64,000 nt of DNA from Leptospirales bacterium (GCA_019694655.1 JAIBBN010000005.1:122035-186034), one strand, 5' to 3'. Shown: positions 7,688 through 17,257, counted from the first letter of the stretch. Notes: generated from the sequence alone by a model not told the origin. A program made the numbers and translations.

Positions 7688-9787
7688 CTATTTCTCGTCC
7701 ATAGTCGCTATGCCTTCCCAATCTGCGCCAACTCCCTGCAGAGCATTGCGCTCCGATCGCTGTCGATACAACCGGGCGGCGCCGTCGCCGGGGTTGACGG
7801 CAAGCACTCTGCCAAATAGCTCCGATGCGCCGGCAAAGTCGCGATTCATGTAAGCCTGCAGTCCGTGCTCAAATTCGGAGAGCGTTCTGGATTTGGCAGC
7901 GACGGAATCCTCATCATCGCCATCGAAAATCTCAAAGACCGATACCGGCTCTTGTTTGCCTTTAACGCGAACGCGATCCACAATCCGATAGCGATAGCGA
8001 GTGGGATCTTCCATACGAAACAGAGTATTCTCAGTTAGAAGCAGGGTTGCATCGTAAAATTTTGTCAGGCCCTCGACGCGCGACGCCAGATTGACGGTAT
8101 CCGAAATCACGGTGCCCTCCATCCGTTCCGGCTCCCCAATCGTTCCCAGCATCAGTTGTCCGGTGTTGATCCCGATGCCAATCTTGAGCGGCTGGTAGCC
8201 GCTGCTGGCGCGGCGCGCGTTGTATGCACGAAGGTCCTGTTTCATCGTAATGGCGGCGCGCACTGCATCCTCCGGACTCTCCGGAAAGAGCGCCATAATG
8301 GCGTCGCCCATGTACTTGTCGATGAAGCCGCGGTGCTTGCGAATCGCAGGGCCAGTATGGCCAAGAATTGCGTTCAAAAAGCGGAAATTTTCCTCTGGCG
8401 TCATTGCCTCCGATAGCGAAGTGAAGGAGCGGATGTCGGAAAAGAGCACGCTCATTTCCCGGCCGACAGCGTCGCCCAGTCGAACCTCCGTAATGCGTCG
8501 CTTGTCGAGCAGCAACATGAACTGACTTGGGACAAAGCGCGCATAGGAATGCGCCAGCTCTGCCTGGTTCTGAAAAGCAAGCTTCTGCTCCATCTGGATC
8601 CGATCGCCAAGGGCCAAAGATAGCAGCAACGCTTCGATGACCGAAGAGATGGCGACGCCCTGTTCGACCAGAAAGGAGCGGGGAAGGATGCCCGAAACAG
8701 CCAGCCCCAGCACAGCGCTGGATAACAAAAACAGGCTCCAGGCAAGCAAGAAGAAGCGCGCCGGTCGATAGCCGCGCCAGGCGCAAACGACGGCGCTGGC
8801 AAAGATTACGATTGGCGCGATCAGCGCCATGGCGACGGCCGCGCGGATCGCCAGCGGCCCAAGCCACGGCTCGCTGAATGGGAACGCCGAAAGAATGCGT
8901 ACGGCTTGTAAGAGCCAGTATCCAGTCGGGAAGTTCTCTCTAACCTGCAAGAAGCGCTGGGAGAAGTGGGCGGCAAGCATACAGACCAATCCCGGCAGCA
9001 TTCCCGTCAGGTGTTTGGGAATCTCGGGATGATCGGGAAAAAGGAAACGGTGTGCATCGCCCTCGAAGCAAATAAAGAAAAACACCGCAGCGATCTGAAA
9101 GAGAGAATAGAGCAGATAGTTGTGATCTCGAATGGAGAAAAAGAGCGACAGATTATAGAAGGCCATTAACAATATAGCCCCATAGATCATGGCCACAATC
9201 ATACGGTTGACTGTCGACTGTTCAAAGTAGGATTCGCGGGACCAGACCCGCATTTCGCAGTTCAGGCTGCTGTCCGAGCGCACTCGTACGAAAAGTTGCT
9301 GCGCTCCGCTATCGTCGCGCAGCGAAAACAGCAGCCTTTCATTGTTAAATTCTCGCTGCCGGAAGGGCGTCGATCGGCCGCTTTCGAAACGCGAAAAATC
9401 TCCGGCCTCGCTTTGACGGTAGACCTCTACATGGTCCAGCAGCGGCGAGCTGATCTCCAGCAGCAAAGGTCGCCGGGCTGTGTTCTGTACTTGAAACCGG
9501 ATCCAGATAGCGTCGGTGGAATAGCCAAAATTCAGTCGCCGATCGGCTGGCGCTTGCCACTCGGACTCCGGCAATGTGCGAATCTTCTCCAGATCCAGCC
9601 TTCCCGCCGAATCCCGGTAATATGCGGCCCGGGCGCCAACGGAGGAGTAGGTTACTCCATCGGGCAGTCGAATCGTTTCCACGCCCTGCGCGCTCAGGGA
9701 AGCGAGGCTGCAAAACAGAAGGGTTGCTGCAAATGGCGCCGCACCCAAACCGTACTTAGTTATCCTGTACATAGTATATTCCAGCAT
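7688..9787 (-). CDS. 7TM-DISM receptor class III adenylate/guanylate cyclase
   Basis: The 699-residue protein makes a cyclic nucleotide in response to an extracytoplasmic signal. It has a signal peptide (residues about 6-34), a periplasmic 7TMR-DISM extracellular-type domain (about 40-185), seven membrane helices (about 190-400), a short linker, and a class III cyclase domain (about 440-620). The metal-binding Asp is in VLFSDIRSFTSLSE (D451). KYMGD (K491 to D495) and ISDTVNLASR are also present, so the domain should be active; the substrate choice between ATP and GTP is not certain. A C-terminal stretch of about 60 residues looks like one TPR. Two starts, ATG at 9787 and ATG at 9772, are possible; the second puts the basic residues directly before the hydrophobic core. 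Confidence 0.9.
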   Translation of the reverse strand: MLEYTMYRITKYGLGAAPFAATLLFCSLASLSAQGVETIRLPDGVTYSSVGARAAYYRDSAGRLDLEKIRTLPESEWQAPADRRLNFGYSTDAIWIRFQVQNTARRPLLLEISSPLLDHVEVYRQSEAGDFSRFESGRSTPFRQREFNNERLLFSLRDDSGAQQLFVRVRSDSSLNCEMRVWSRESYFEQSTVNRMIVAMIYGAILLMAFYNLSLFFSIRDHNYLLYSLFQIAAVFFFICFEGDAHRFLFPDHPEIPKHLTGMLPGLVCMLAAHFSQRFLQVRENFPTGYWLLQAVRILSAFPFSEPWLGPLAIRAAVAMALIAPIVIFASAVVCAWRGYRPARFFLLAWSLFLLSSAVLGLAVSGILPRSFLVEQGVAISSVIEALLLSLALGDRIQMEQKLAFQNQAELAHSYARFVPSQFMLLLDKRRITEVRLGDAVGREMSVLFSDIRSFTSLSEAMTPEENFRFLNAILGHTGPAIRKHRGFIDKYMGDAIMALFPESPEDAVRAAITMKQDLRAYNARRASSGYQPLKIGIGINTGQLMLGTIGEPERMEGTVISDTVNLASRVEGLTKFYDATLLLTENTLFRMEDPTRYRYRIVDRVRVKGKQEPVSVFEIFDGDDEDSVAAKSRTLSEFEHGLQAYMNRDFAGASELFGRVLAVNPGDGAARLYRQRSERNALQGVGADWEGIATMDEK

Positions 9788-9816
9788 CCAGGCCGTTTCG
9801 CTTCCAGTCTTTGGCT

Positions 9817-10257
9817 TCAGGGCGCAGCTTGCGAAGCTGCAGCGCGTTCTCGGAGATAGCGCGATGTCCAGAGATCCGGCGAACGAAAGATCGCGTCTTC
9901 GTCCGCCGACCCATTGACCTCACGCCAGGCGCTGCGCCAGCGGGGTCCTTCACCCTCGTCGACTCGCTGTATTGTGGAGATCAGTTGGGGAAAGAAGTAG
10001 CGCCAGGCCTGCTGATAGATCTTGATTGGATAGTTCTGGAACGATAGGTCCGCGCTGCGGCTATAGCCGCGGCAGATCGCCGAGGGACCGGGACATGGCG
10101 ACATCTTATCCACGCTGCCTGGACTGCCGCCAGAACGGGGATACTGCGCTTTCACGGTGTCGGTCGGACAGAGGCATAGCATCGCAAGCGCTCCGGAGAT
10201 AAGGTAAGGCCAAAAAAAAGGCCGCTCAGACGAGCGGCCTTTCTTGCTGAAAACCAA
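9817..10257 (-). CDS. Small exported protein of unknown function
   Basis: From a TTG at 10255-10257 the product is 146 residues with a coherent signal peptide: basic KKGR and ER, hydrophobic YLISGALAMLCLC, and a cleavage site near TVKA-Q. The mature part contains QNYPIKIYQQAWRYFFPQLIS and no recognised domain. That start, however, makes the coding sequence run through the terminator hairpin of the preceding gene (10212-10242). The alternative start, an ATG at 10180-10182, has GGAG eight bases upstream but removes most of the signal peptide. I list the longer form because the signal peptide is complete, and regard the start as open. The gene is followed by the cyclase about 30 bases on. Confidence 0.5.
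   Translation of the reverse strand: MVFSKKGRSSERPFFWPYLISGALAMLCLCPTDTVKAQYPRSGGSPGSVDKMSPCPGPSAICRGYSRSADLSFQNYPIKIYQQAWRYFFPQLISTIQRVDEGEGPRWRSAWREVNGSADEDAIFRSPDLWTSRYLRERAAASQAAP
10212..10242 (-). terminator. Rho-independent terminator after the beta-barrel-like gene
   Basis: Read on the minus strand, AAAGGCCGCTC (10242 to 10232) and GAGCGGCCTTT (10227 to 10217) form a perfect 11-bp stem with a four-base loop, followed by a run of T. It lies 26 bases after the stop of the gene at 10268-11188 and is placed to end it. It also falls inside the possible 5' coding part of the next gene. Confidence 0.85.
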
Positions 10258-10267
10258 AGTCTCGATC

Positions 10268-11188
10268 TTACAGCGCCAGCTTGTAGCCGAACTTGTAGTG
10301 CGTTCCGCTCAGGCTGATCGGATATACCGGGAAGGGGGCAAGAGCCAGAGCGCCGCCGGTCGACTTCGCTCCAACGGTGCCGTAGCCGCCGCCCACAATC
10401 GTTTCAAACTCGATGAAGAGTTTGTCGCCGCTGGCCAGCTTGTGCTCAACGCCAATTACGAAGTTCGGGGAAATGGAACGGACACGGAATTTGACCGATT
10501 CAGCAAAGATCGGCTGGGATCCACGAGCCGGACTGGGGCTCGGAGAAACCGTGGTGGTTGCACCTTGCGAGGTCAAGAGAGCAACGGCGTCGCCATTGTT
10601 GAAGCCGCCAACTTCCCATCCACCCCACGAATAGTTAATTCCCACGCCAGCATATACTGCGCCGCTTTCGCCAACGCCTGCTTTGAGTCCAAAGTAAGCT
10701 GGGATGTGCCAGGCATAGTAGTTCCAGTGGATCTTATACCAGGTGTAGGCGATTGGCGATCCCTGCAGCAGGGTTGATTCGGTCTCCCCGCCCAGGATCT
10801 TGGTTACGTGCGACAGTCCAATGCGGAAGAACATGCCATCGCCTTCCTGCTCATAGAACAGGCCCAGGTCGAGGCCATGCATTGGTCCGCTGGTATTGGC
10901 GCGAATGGCGCCAGCAGTAGCGCGCTCCAGGCCAATCAGCGTATTTTCCGGAATGATTGCCTTTTGCTGCGCAGGGCTGTTGTTACAGGAAGTGTTGGCG
11001 CCGCAGGACAGGCCATTTTCGGCGTAGAACTTGCTGGAATCCAGACCGTCTTTGGTGATCGTTCCGGCCAGCGAGCCCAGATCGAATTGCAGGCCAGCTG
11101 CAAAACCGAGGTAGGAACCCTCGGCATAAACGCTTGAGGTTGAGATTGCGAGCGCAACCCCCAGCGCTACAAGTTTAAGCTTTTTCAT
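10268..11188 (-). CDS. Outer-membrane beta-barrel-like protein
   Basis: The 306-residue protein has a clear signal peptide (MKKLKLVALGVALAISTSSVYA-EG). The mature part alternates aromatic, glycine and polar residues and ends KFGYKLAL, consistent with amphipathic strands and a C-terminal barrel strand. Segments such as GLDLGLFYEQ and AYFGLKAGVG, then VYAGVGINYSWG, look like barrel hairpins. The insert with two Cys (SCGANTSCNN) may be an exposed loop closed by a disulfide, an inference. I chose the ATG at 11186-11188, 11 bases after GGAGG, rather than an ATG 18 bases earlier. It has its own strong terminator, so it is probably monocistronic and well expressed. Function is unknown. Confidence 0.6.
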   Translation of the reverse strand: MKKLKLVALGVALAISTSSVYAEGSYLGFAAGLQFDLGSLAGTITKDGLDSSKFYAENGLSCGANTSCNNSPAQQKAIIPENTLIGLERATAGAIRANTSGPMHGLDLGLFYEQEGDGMFFRIGLSHVTKILGGETESTLLQGSPIAYTWYKIHWNYYAWHIPAYFGLKAGVGESGAVYAGVGINYSWGGWEVGGFNNGDAVALLTSQGATTTVSPSPSPARGSQPIFAESVKFRVRSISPNFVIGVEHKLASGDKLFIEFETIVGGGYGTVGAKSTGGALALAPFPVYPISLSGTHYKFGYKLAL

Positions 11189-11409
11189 AAAAGAGCTTTC
11201 CTCCATGCTTCGAATGCGTTTGTATTTTTGTCTGCTGAACGGCCTTGCCGTTCCATCGAAGTGCGCCAGTCATTGCTGCCAGCGAGACCCAACGATTCGG
11301 CGTAAGTGGCGCCCTGGCCAGGGCAAGGTCAATGAAAAAAAGTGAACCCGGCTTTGGCGGAAAAAAGCTGAATGCCTGACGCTGCGCACCATTCTTTTGT
11401 GCGATGCAA

Positions 11410-12861
11410 CTATCGCCACTGAGCAAGCGCTGAAATCAACCGAATCATCCAGGCTGTCCCTGGGGGCGGTTCAAAGCGATGCGTCATCAGATCCAGGCTG
11501 TTTCCGGCAGAGAGGAGCATCGCCAACGCAAGTAGCGCCAATCGTGCCTGGACGATCGCTGGCCTGCGCCGATCGCCAACGAAACTCTGGTCCAGCCGCA
11601 AGATCAAAGCCAGCATCAGCGCCAGTAGCTGAGGACAGAGCGTCCGATATCCGGCGCTATCGCCGCCGATGCCATGGCTGATCAGGGAGGCAAGCAGCCA
11701 CTGCAGCAAGAAGGCCAGGCCCATAAGCGGCGCCAGGTAGGCATGGCGATCGACATTGGGCCGCAACTGCATTGTCAGCTGGCCGGCATTGCGCCCTGGA
11801 CTTTGCCAGAGCAGGAGCAGAGCCGCCAGAACGACCGGACTGAAAATCAGCGCTCCATGGCGAGCCCCAACAAGCAGTTCCAGAGCCTGAGCCGCGGGAT
11901 GGGAGCTCCAATTCAAACTGCTTTGCGTTTTCCATTCGCCGAAGGTCCAGCTATTCCACAATGCCAGGAGCGCTACGGGCGCAGAGCTGAGCGCTATGTA
12001 TGGCAGCAAGCTGCGCAGCCGTCGTAGCCCGCGCAGCAGGTAATGGCCTGCGCCGCCGTCTTCCGCGGCCAGGGCCGCCAGCCAGAGCGCCGCAGCCAGC
12101 GGCCAGGAACTGTCTTTAGTCAGGCAAAGCGCGGCGATGCTGACTGCCAGAAGCCAGCGTTGCCTGCGCAGCATTGCGCCAATCGCAAAGGTAATGGCGA
12201 TGGCTGACAGCGATTCTGTATAGAAAGTAAAAATATAGTATGCGGCCAGGCTGGACAGAAGGATCAAAAGCCGCCATACGGGCGCAGCCAGTCGCTGCAG
12301 GGGCAGGCGCGCTACGCCCCAGCTGAATAGCGCCAGCTGGACAAGCAGGATGATGGTCTCTGTGCCGCTCCAGGCCAGGCGAAGCAGCGGACCAAAAGTT
12401 GCGGCAAGCAGCAGCGGATAGCCAGGCGAATGCAGCGGCGCCTCCGCCAGACCATCCGTGGGCGGACCGCGGTAGTCTGCGCGTCGCTCAATACGCAATC
12501 GGCGCCAGTCCGGAGGATCGTCGTTGGATTTGATTTCGTAGGCCTCATCCCAGGCAATACGCAGCCGTTGCTTTCGATCTACGAAATATGTGTGATGATC
12601 CAGTTCAATGCCGGCGTAGTATCTTCCAGCTTGAGACTTGCTCGCGTAGTTGTTTGCTAAATCAAGATCAAAGTCCCGCGCCAGCGATTGGGCCATCAGC
12701 AGATAATGCGGCTCGTCTCCGCTGATGGCGCCAGGCGCCCGATACCGCGGGCTGCAGTTCTGCAAGTAGAGTACGGGCAAGGCCAGTGTAGCAAACAGAA
12801 ACAGCGAAGTCGCCAGTACGCGCCAGCCGTCGCTCACAGCAGCGCCGACGCGCAGCTTCAT
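11410..12861 (-). CDS. GT-C-like polytopic membrane protein
   Basis: The 483-residue product has a signal-anchor at about residues 16-33, a large extracytoplasmic loop, then about nine membrane helices. The loop starts ISGDEPHYLLMAQSLARDFD, an acidic GDEPHY motif of the kind found in the first loop of GT-C glycosyltransferases acting on polyprenyl-linked sugars. It is the third gene of an operon with a class III cyclase and RNase HI: its ATG follows the RNase HI stop by two bases. There is no clear link between these functions. The acceptor and sugar cannot be read from the sequence. Confidence 0.6.
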   Translation of the reverse strand: MKLRVGAAVSDGWRVLATSLFLFATLALPVLYLQNCSPRYRAPGAISGDEPHYLLMAQSLARDFDLDLANNYASKSQAGRYYAGIELDHHTYFVDRKQRLRIAWDEAYEIKSNDDPPDWRRLRIERRADYRGPPTDGLAEAPLHSPGYPLLLAATFGPLLRLAWSGTETIILLVQLALFSWGVARLPLQRLAAPVWRLLILLSSLAAYYIFTFYTESLSAIAITFAIGAMLRRQRWLLAVSIAALCLTKDSSWPLAAALWLAALAAEDGGAGHYLLRGLRRLRSLLPYIALSSAPVALLALWNSWTFGEWKTQSSLNWSSHPAAQALELLVGARHGALIFSPVVLAALLLLWQSPGRNAGQLTMQLRPNVDRHAYLAPLMGLAFLLQWLLASLISHGIGGDSAGYRTLCPQLLALMLALILRLDQSFVGDRRRPAIVQARLALLALAMLLSAGNSLDLMTHRFEPPPGTAWMIRLISALAQWR

Positions 12862-12863
12862 CG

Positions 12864-13277
12864 TCAGTTGCCTGCGTCGAGGGCAAGGTTGGCCAGCTGA
12901 TCGGCTCGTTTGTTCTGTTCGCGAGGGATGTGTTCCATGTGCAATTTCGCAAATTCATTCAGGATGGAGCGAGCGGCTTTGTGGAGTTCGCGCAGGCCAG
13001 CGTGCTTTACTTTGTACTGACCAATAATCTGCCGGACCACCAGTTGCGAATCCATGCGCACCAAAAGTTCTACCTGCGCAGGATCAACAAGAGCTGAGGC
13101 GGCCTGCGCGCCCTCAATCAGCGCCTTATATTCCGCTTCATTGTTAGTCGCGACGCCCAGGCAGCGGCTGACCGTAGCCAGTTCGGCGCCATCCTCGGCA
13201 AAGAGCGCCGCGCCAATGGCCGCCGGGCCAGGATTGCCGCGCGATGCGCCATCGCAGTAGAGAGTCAGCCGCTTCAT
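12864..13277 (-). CDS. Ribonuclease HI family protein
   Basis: This 137-residue protein should hydrolyse RNA strands in RNA/DNA hybrids. The RNase H acidic residues are visible: D9 in YCDGASRGNPGP, a Glu in TNNEAEYKAL (about position 49), D76 in VRMDSQLVV, and an Asp in NKRADQLANLALD near the end. It lacks the N-terminal hybrid-binding domain of RnhA-type enzymes with that extension. I chose the ATG at 13275-13277 because it overlaps the stop of the upstream cyclase as ATGA, although a second ATG 15 bases earlier exists. The GT-C-like gene follows two bases after its stop. The family is certain; whether this is the main cellular RNase HI is not. Confidence 0.9.
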   Translation of the reverse strand: MKRLTLYCDGASRGNPGPAAIGAALFAEDGAELATVSRCLGVATNNEAEYKALIEGAQAASALVDPAQVELLVRMDSQLVVRQIIGQYKVKHAGLRELHKAARSILNEFAKLHMEHIPREQNKRADQLANLALDAGN

Positions 13278-14563
13278 TTCGATGCGTCCCAATGAAGCTG
13301 CAGCAGCTCCACGGGCGTCTCCTTGCCGCGCACCGAAATCTCGCCGGCGCTCTGCCAGGAAAGACCGCTGCTCTCGCCGGCGGCATCGACAACACTGCGC
13401 GCCGCAAGCGGAGACCGTCCCAGTTCCTTGGTCAAAGCCTCGATGCGCGAGGCCAGGTTGATCGTATCGCCTACGACCGTGAATTCGCGACGCGTGGCCG
13501 GACCAATGTCGCCGACCAGCGCCGCTCCGCTGTTGAGTCCAATGCCAATCTGCAGCGCCGCCAGGCCGCTGGCCGCACGCTCTTTATTCAATTGCTCCAG
13601 CGCCTGGTGCATATCCATGGCGCACCTCGCGGCGCGCAGGGCGTGGTCTTCGCGTATCAGCGGCGCTCCAAAGTAGGCCAGAATGCCATCGCCCAGAAAT
13701 TTATCCAGCGTGCCGCCATGTGCAAAAATGACGGCAACCATGCGCTCCAGATAGCCATTGAGCAGCGATACCACGTCTTCCGGGCTCATTTTCTCGCTCA
13801 TTGCAGTAAAGCCGCGCAAATCAGCAAATAGCGCCGTGACCTGCTGCAGCTGACCCTGGGCCGCCGCCTCCGGCTGCTCCAGGATTTGCTGCGCTACCTC
13901 CGGAGAAAAGTAGCGTCCCATGCGTTCGCGCTTGCTGCGTTCGTCCGAGTATTCGCGGGCAATGATCAGCGCCCGCCGGCCGACCAGCGCGCCTGCCAGC
14001 CAGGCGACGGCAAAGACCGCCGCCAGCGTTGGCGTCCACGCCGGAAACTTTACGCCGGCATGGTGCAGCAAGATGGCCGAAAGAACAAAGCCCTCCAATG
14101 CAGCGATCCCGGTAAAGAATGCGCGCGCGCCAGCCGGGGCTGGCACAATAAATAGCACAAAGGCCAGCGCAACGATCATGGCGCCGGCGGTAGGATGCGG
14201 AGCGTCCGCCAGGGAGGCATCCATCGAAAGAAAGATCAGCGGGAAATCCACCGCCGGCAGCGCCCAGAGACGCGCACGTTTGACGACCGGCCAGCGCTGT
14301 GCGCCAAAAAGCAGAACAACGGCCAGCGCGGCATAGAGCGCCACTGTTGGAAGCGGGCGCAGCCAATCGGGCTGTTCCAGCGCGATGCCAGCCACAATGG
14401 CCATCAGCAGCCAGACGCTGCCGCCGACGAAGCGCACGACGGCAATCTGCGCCAGGTTGCGCTCCGTTTCCGCCTGCAGAATGCTTTGTAGCTCCGGCGG
14501 CGGCGGGGCAATCAATGCGCCAGACCAACGCTGGATGGATCGCCAAAGCTCAGCAGGTTTCAT
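13274..14563 (-). CDS. Membrane-bound class III adenylate/guanylate cyclase
   Basis: The 429-residue protein has about six membrane helices (residues about 40-205) and a C-terminal class III cyclase domain (about 235-425). The motifs LFADLRGFTAMSE (metal-binding Asp), LDKFLGDGILAYF and VVGDTINLASRIE are all present, so catalytic function is expected. The membrane part may be a sensor of the MASE type, but I cannot name it. Its ATG directly follows the leuS stop with no gap, and its stop overlaps the RNase HI start, so leuS, cyclase, RNase HI and the GT-C-like gene form one compact operon. The other cyclase at 7688-9787 has a different sensor. Confidence 0.88.
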   Translation of the reverse strand: MKPAELWRSIQRWSGALIAPPPPELQSILQAETERNLAQIAVVRFVGGSVWLLMAIVAGIALEQPDWLRPLPTVALYAALAVVLLFGAQRWPVVKRARLWALPAVDFPLIFLSMDASLADAPHPTAGAMIVALAFVLFIVPAPAGARAFFTGIAALEGFVLSAILLHHAGVKFPAWTPTLAAVFAVAWLAGALVGRRALIIAREYSDERSKRERMGRYFSPEVAQQILEQPEAAAQGQLQQVTALFADLRGFTAMSEKMSPEDVVSLLNGYLERMVAVIFAHGGTLDKFLGDGILAYFGAPLIREDHALRAARCAMDMHQALEQLNKERAASGLAALQIGIGLNSGAALVGDIGPATRREFTVVGDTINLASRIEALTKELGRSPLAARSVVDAAGESSGLSWQSAGEISVRGKETPVELLQLHWDASK

Positions 14564-17257
14564 CTATACTACGATATTGACCAGTTTGTTTTTTACAACT
14601 ATGATCCGCTTGGGACTCTTGCCATCCATGGCGCGTTTGACGCTCTCGTCATTCAACGCGCGTCCCTGCAGCTGTTCCTCGGCTTCGTCGACAGGGGCCT
14701 TCGCGCGGGCGCGCACCTTGCCGTTGACCTGGAATACGATTTCGAGTTCATCCTCTGCCGCACGCTCGAGATCAAAGCCCGGCCAGTCCTGATGGGCCAG
14801 CACGCTCTTCTCGCCCAGCAGCGCCCAGAGTTCATCGGCCAGATGCGGAGCAAAGGGCGAAAGCAGTTTGATGAAGGATCGCGCGTTGTCGCCTCCCAGC
14901 CGCTTCTCGCTTAGAAATTCGTTGGTGAAGATCATCAGCTGAGAGATTGCTGTGTTGAAAGCAAAGCGCTCGATGTCCTCCGTGACCTTGCGGATTGTCT
15001 GGTGCACGATGCGTTCTGTCTGACGCAGACGTTCGGCGGGCGCTGGCTCCAGCAGCTCTGGATCGATGCGCGCTTCGGAGAGCGCTTGCGGCGCGGAATC
15101 GTCGTCCATGCCGGCCGGATAGGTAAACATGCGCCAGACGCGCATCAAAAAGCGGAAGACGCCTTCAATGCCGCGCGAGGCCCAGGGTTTTACCTGATCC
15201 AGCGGGCCCAGAAACATCTCGAACATACGAAAAGCGTCGGCGCCATAGCGTTGCACCACTTCGTCGGGATTGACCACGTTGCCCCGCGACTTGGACATTT
15301 TTTCGCCGTCTTCGCCAAGGATCAGGCCCTGATGGATCAGCTTGCGGAAGGGCTCCGGACTGCTGACATAGCCCAGATCGTAGAGCGCCTGCTGCCAGAA
15401 GCGCGCATAGAGCAAGTGAAGTACGGCATGCTCCGATCCGCCGACGTAGAGGTCGACGCCGCCGTCGCCCATCCAGTAGCGCTCCTTATCCGGATCAACA
15501 AGCGTCTTCTTGTTGCGCGGGTCGATAAATCGTAAGTAGTACCAACAGCTGCCAGCCCATTGCGGCATGGTGTTGGTTTCGCGGCGCAGCGCCTTGCCGC
15601 CCCGTTTGAATTGCACCCAGTCCGAAAGATTTGCCAGCGGCGATTCTCCGCTGGCCGCCGGCTGAAACTGGTCTGAGTCCGGCAGTTCCAGCGGAAGGTC
15701 CTTTTCCGCTTCGGCCACAAAGGCGCCATCGTCATCGAAGCTGATCGGAATCGGCTCCCCCCAGTAGCGCTGACGCGAAAATAGCCAGTCGCGCAGGCGG
15801 TAGTTGACGCGGCGCAGTCCGAGGTTGAGCGCGTCGAGATGCTCGGCCATGCGCGCGATGGCTTCGGCGGTAGGATGGCCGTCGAGCAGTCCGCTGTGCA
15901 CCCCCTGGCCTTGAGCGGTGAAGGCCTCTTTCATCACGGCGCCCTCGCGCGCCGATTGCTGCAAAGCTTCGAAGTCCGGCACAGCGTCCTCCGAGCCTGG
16001 ATTTCGTTCGCTTTTCTTTACTTTCTCGCTGGCGGGGGCGACGACGCGTCGCAGCGGCAAATCAAACTTGCGGGCAAAGGCAAAGTCGCGTTCATCGTGG
16101 GCTGGTACGGCCATGATTGCGCCGGTCCCATAGCCCATCAGCACGTAGTCCGCCGTCCAGACCGGAATGCCTTCGCCGGTCAGCGGATGAATGACATAGC
16201 CGCCGGTAAAGACTCCGCTCTTTTGCGCTTTCTCGCCCTGCGCCTGGCGATCCCGTTCCGATTTGCGGGCCGTCTCATGGACGTAGTGTTCGACCATCTT
16301 GCGCTGCTGCGCCGTGGTCAGCTCCTTGAGCATGGGGTGCTCGGGCGCCAGCACCATGTAGGTGACGCCAAAGATCGTATCCGGTCTGGTTGTATAGACG
16401 CGCAAGGCCGCGCCGTCCTCGCGACGTTTCAGGCGCATGCCCTTGCCCTTGCGCGCCACTGCAAAGTCAATCTCCGCTCCCTCCGAGCGTCCAATCCAGT
16501 TGCGTTGCAGTTCCAGCGTCCCGGCCGGCCAATCCAGGCCTTCAAGGCCGGACAGCAATCGTTCAGCGTAAGCAGTAATGCGCAGCATCCACTGCCGCAT
16601 CGGTCGGCGTTCCACGCTGTAACCTTTGGAGGTCCATTCCTCAACCTCCTCGTTGGCCAGAACAGTGCCCAGTTCGGCGCACCAGTTGACCGGCATCTCG
16701 GCTACATAGGCAAGCCGGTGCGAATCCGTGTAAGCGCGACGAGCGCTGGCATCGCCGGCGTGCTCCGCTGGAATCTGCAAGTCACTGATCGGCCGCGCCT
16801 TGTTCTGTTCGGGATCATACCAGCTGTGGAAGAGCTTCAGGAAGATCCATTGCGTCCAGCGATAGTACTCCTTGTCCGTTGTGCTGAGCTCGCGCTCCCA
16901 GTCGTAGCTGAATCCCAGCGCCTTCAGCTGTCGGCGAAAGTTATCAATATTTTCCTTCGTGGTTTGTGCCGGATGGATGCCGGTCTGCATGGCGTAACGC
17001 TCGGCCGGCAGGCCAAAGGCATCCCAGCCCATCGGATGGAGTACGTTATAGCCGCGCATGCGCTTGTAGCGGGCGATGATGTCGGTGGCGGTATAGCCCT
17101 CGGGGTGGCCAACATGCAGGCCGGCGCCGGAGGGGTAGGGGAACATATCAAGAACGTAGTATTTGGGACGGCTGCGATCCTCGCCGGTGCGGAAAATGCG
17201 CTGCTGTTCCCAGACAGCCTGCCACTTGCGCTCGATTTCAGCGAAAGGATAGCTCAT
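14564..17257 (-). CDS. leuS: Leucyl-tRNA synthetase
   Basis: This 897-residue cytosolic enzyme attaches leucine to tRNA-Leu. The class I HIGH-type motif is HVGH at residues 48-51 within MFPYPSGAGLHVGHP, and the KMSKS loop is at 653-657. The inserted editing domain is present in the middle, with TTRPDTIFGVTYMVLAP, the conserved threonine-rich segment. Length agrees with bacterial LeuS. I chose the ATG at 17255-17257 (MSYPFAEIERKWQ), which fits the family N-terminus; a longer frame adds 15 residues without homology. It heads the operon with the cyclase, RNase HI and a membrane protein, and is divergent from the acyltransferase gene at 17405. Confidence 0.97.
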   Translation of the reverse strand: MSYPFAEIERKWQAVWEQQRIFRTGEDRSRPKYYVLDMFPYPSGAGLHVGHPEGYTATDIIARYKRMRGYNVLHPMGWDAFGLPAERYAMQTGIHPAQTTKENIDNFRRQLKALGFSYDWERELSTTDKEYYRWTQWIFLKLFHSWYDPEQNKARPISDLQIPAEHAGDASARRAYTDSHRLAYVAEMPVNWCAELGTVLANEEVEEWTSKGYSVERRPMRQWMLRITAYAERLLSGLEGLDWPAGTLELQRNWIGRSEGAEIDFAVARKGKGMRLKRREDGAALRVYTTRPDTIFGVTYMVLAPEHPMLKELTTAQQRKMVEHYVHETARKSERDRQAQGEKAQKSGVFTGGYVIHPLTGEGIPVWTADYVLMGYGTGAIMAVPAHDERDFAFARKFDLPLRRVVAPASEKVKKSERNPGSEDAVPDFEALQQSAREGAVMKEAFTAQGQGVHSGLLDGHPTAEAIARMAEHLDALNLGLRRVNYRLRDWLFSRQRYWGEPIPISFDDDGAFVAEAEKDLPLELPDSDQFQPAASGESPLANLSDWVQFKRGGKALRRETNTMPQWAGSCWYYLRFIDPRNKKTLVDPDKERYWMGDGGVDLYVGGSEHAVLHLLYARFWQQALYDLGYVSSPEPFRKLIHQGLILGEDGEKMSKSRGNVVNPDEVVQRYGADAFRMFEMFLGPLDQVKPWASRGIEGVFRFLMRVWRMFTYPAGMDDDSAPQALSEARIDPELLEPAPAERLRQTERIVHQTIRKVTEDIERFAFNTAISQLMIFTNEFLSEKRLGGDNARSFIKLLSPFAPHLADELWALLGEKSVLAHQDWPGFDLERAAEDELEIVFQVNGKVRARAKAPVDEAEEQLQGRALNDESVKRAMDGKSPKRIIVVKNKLVNIVV

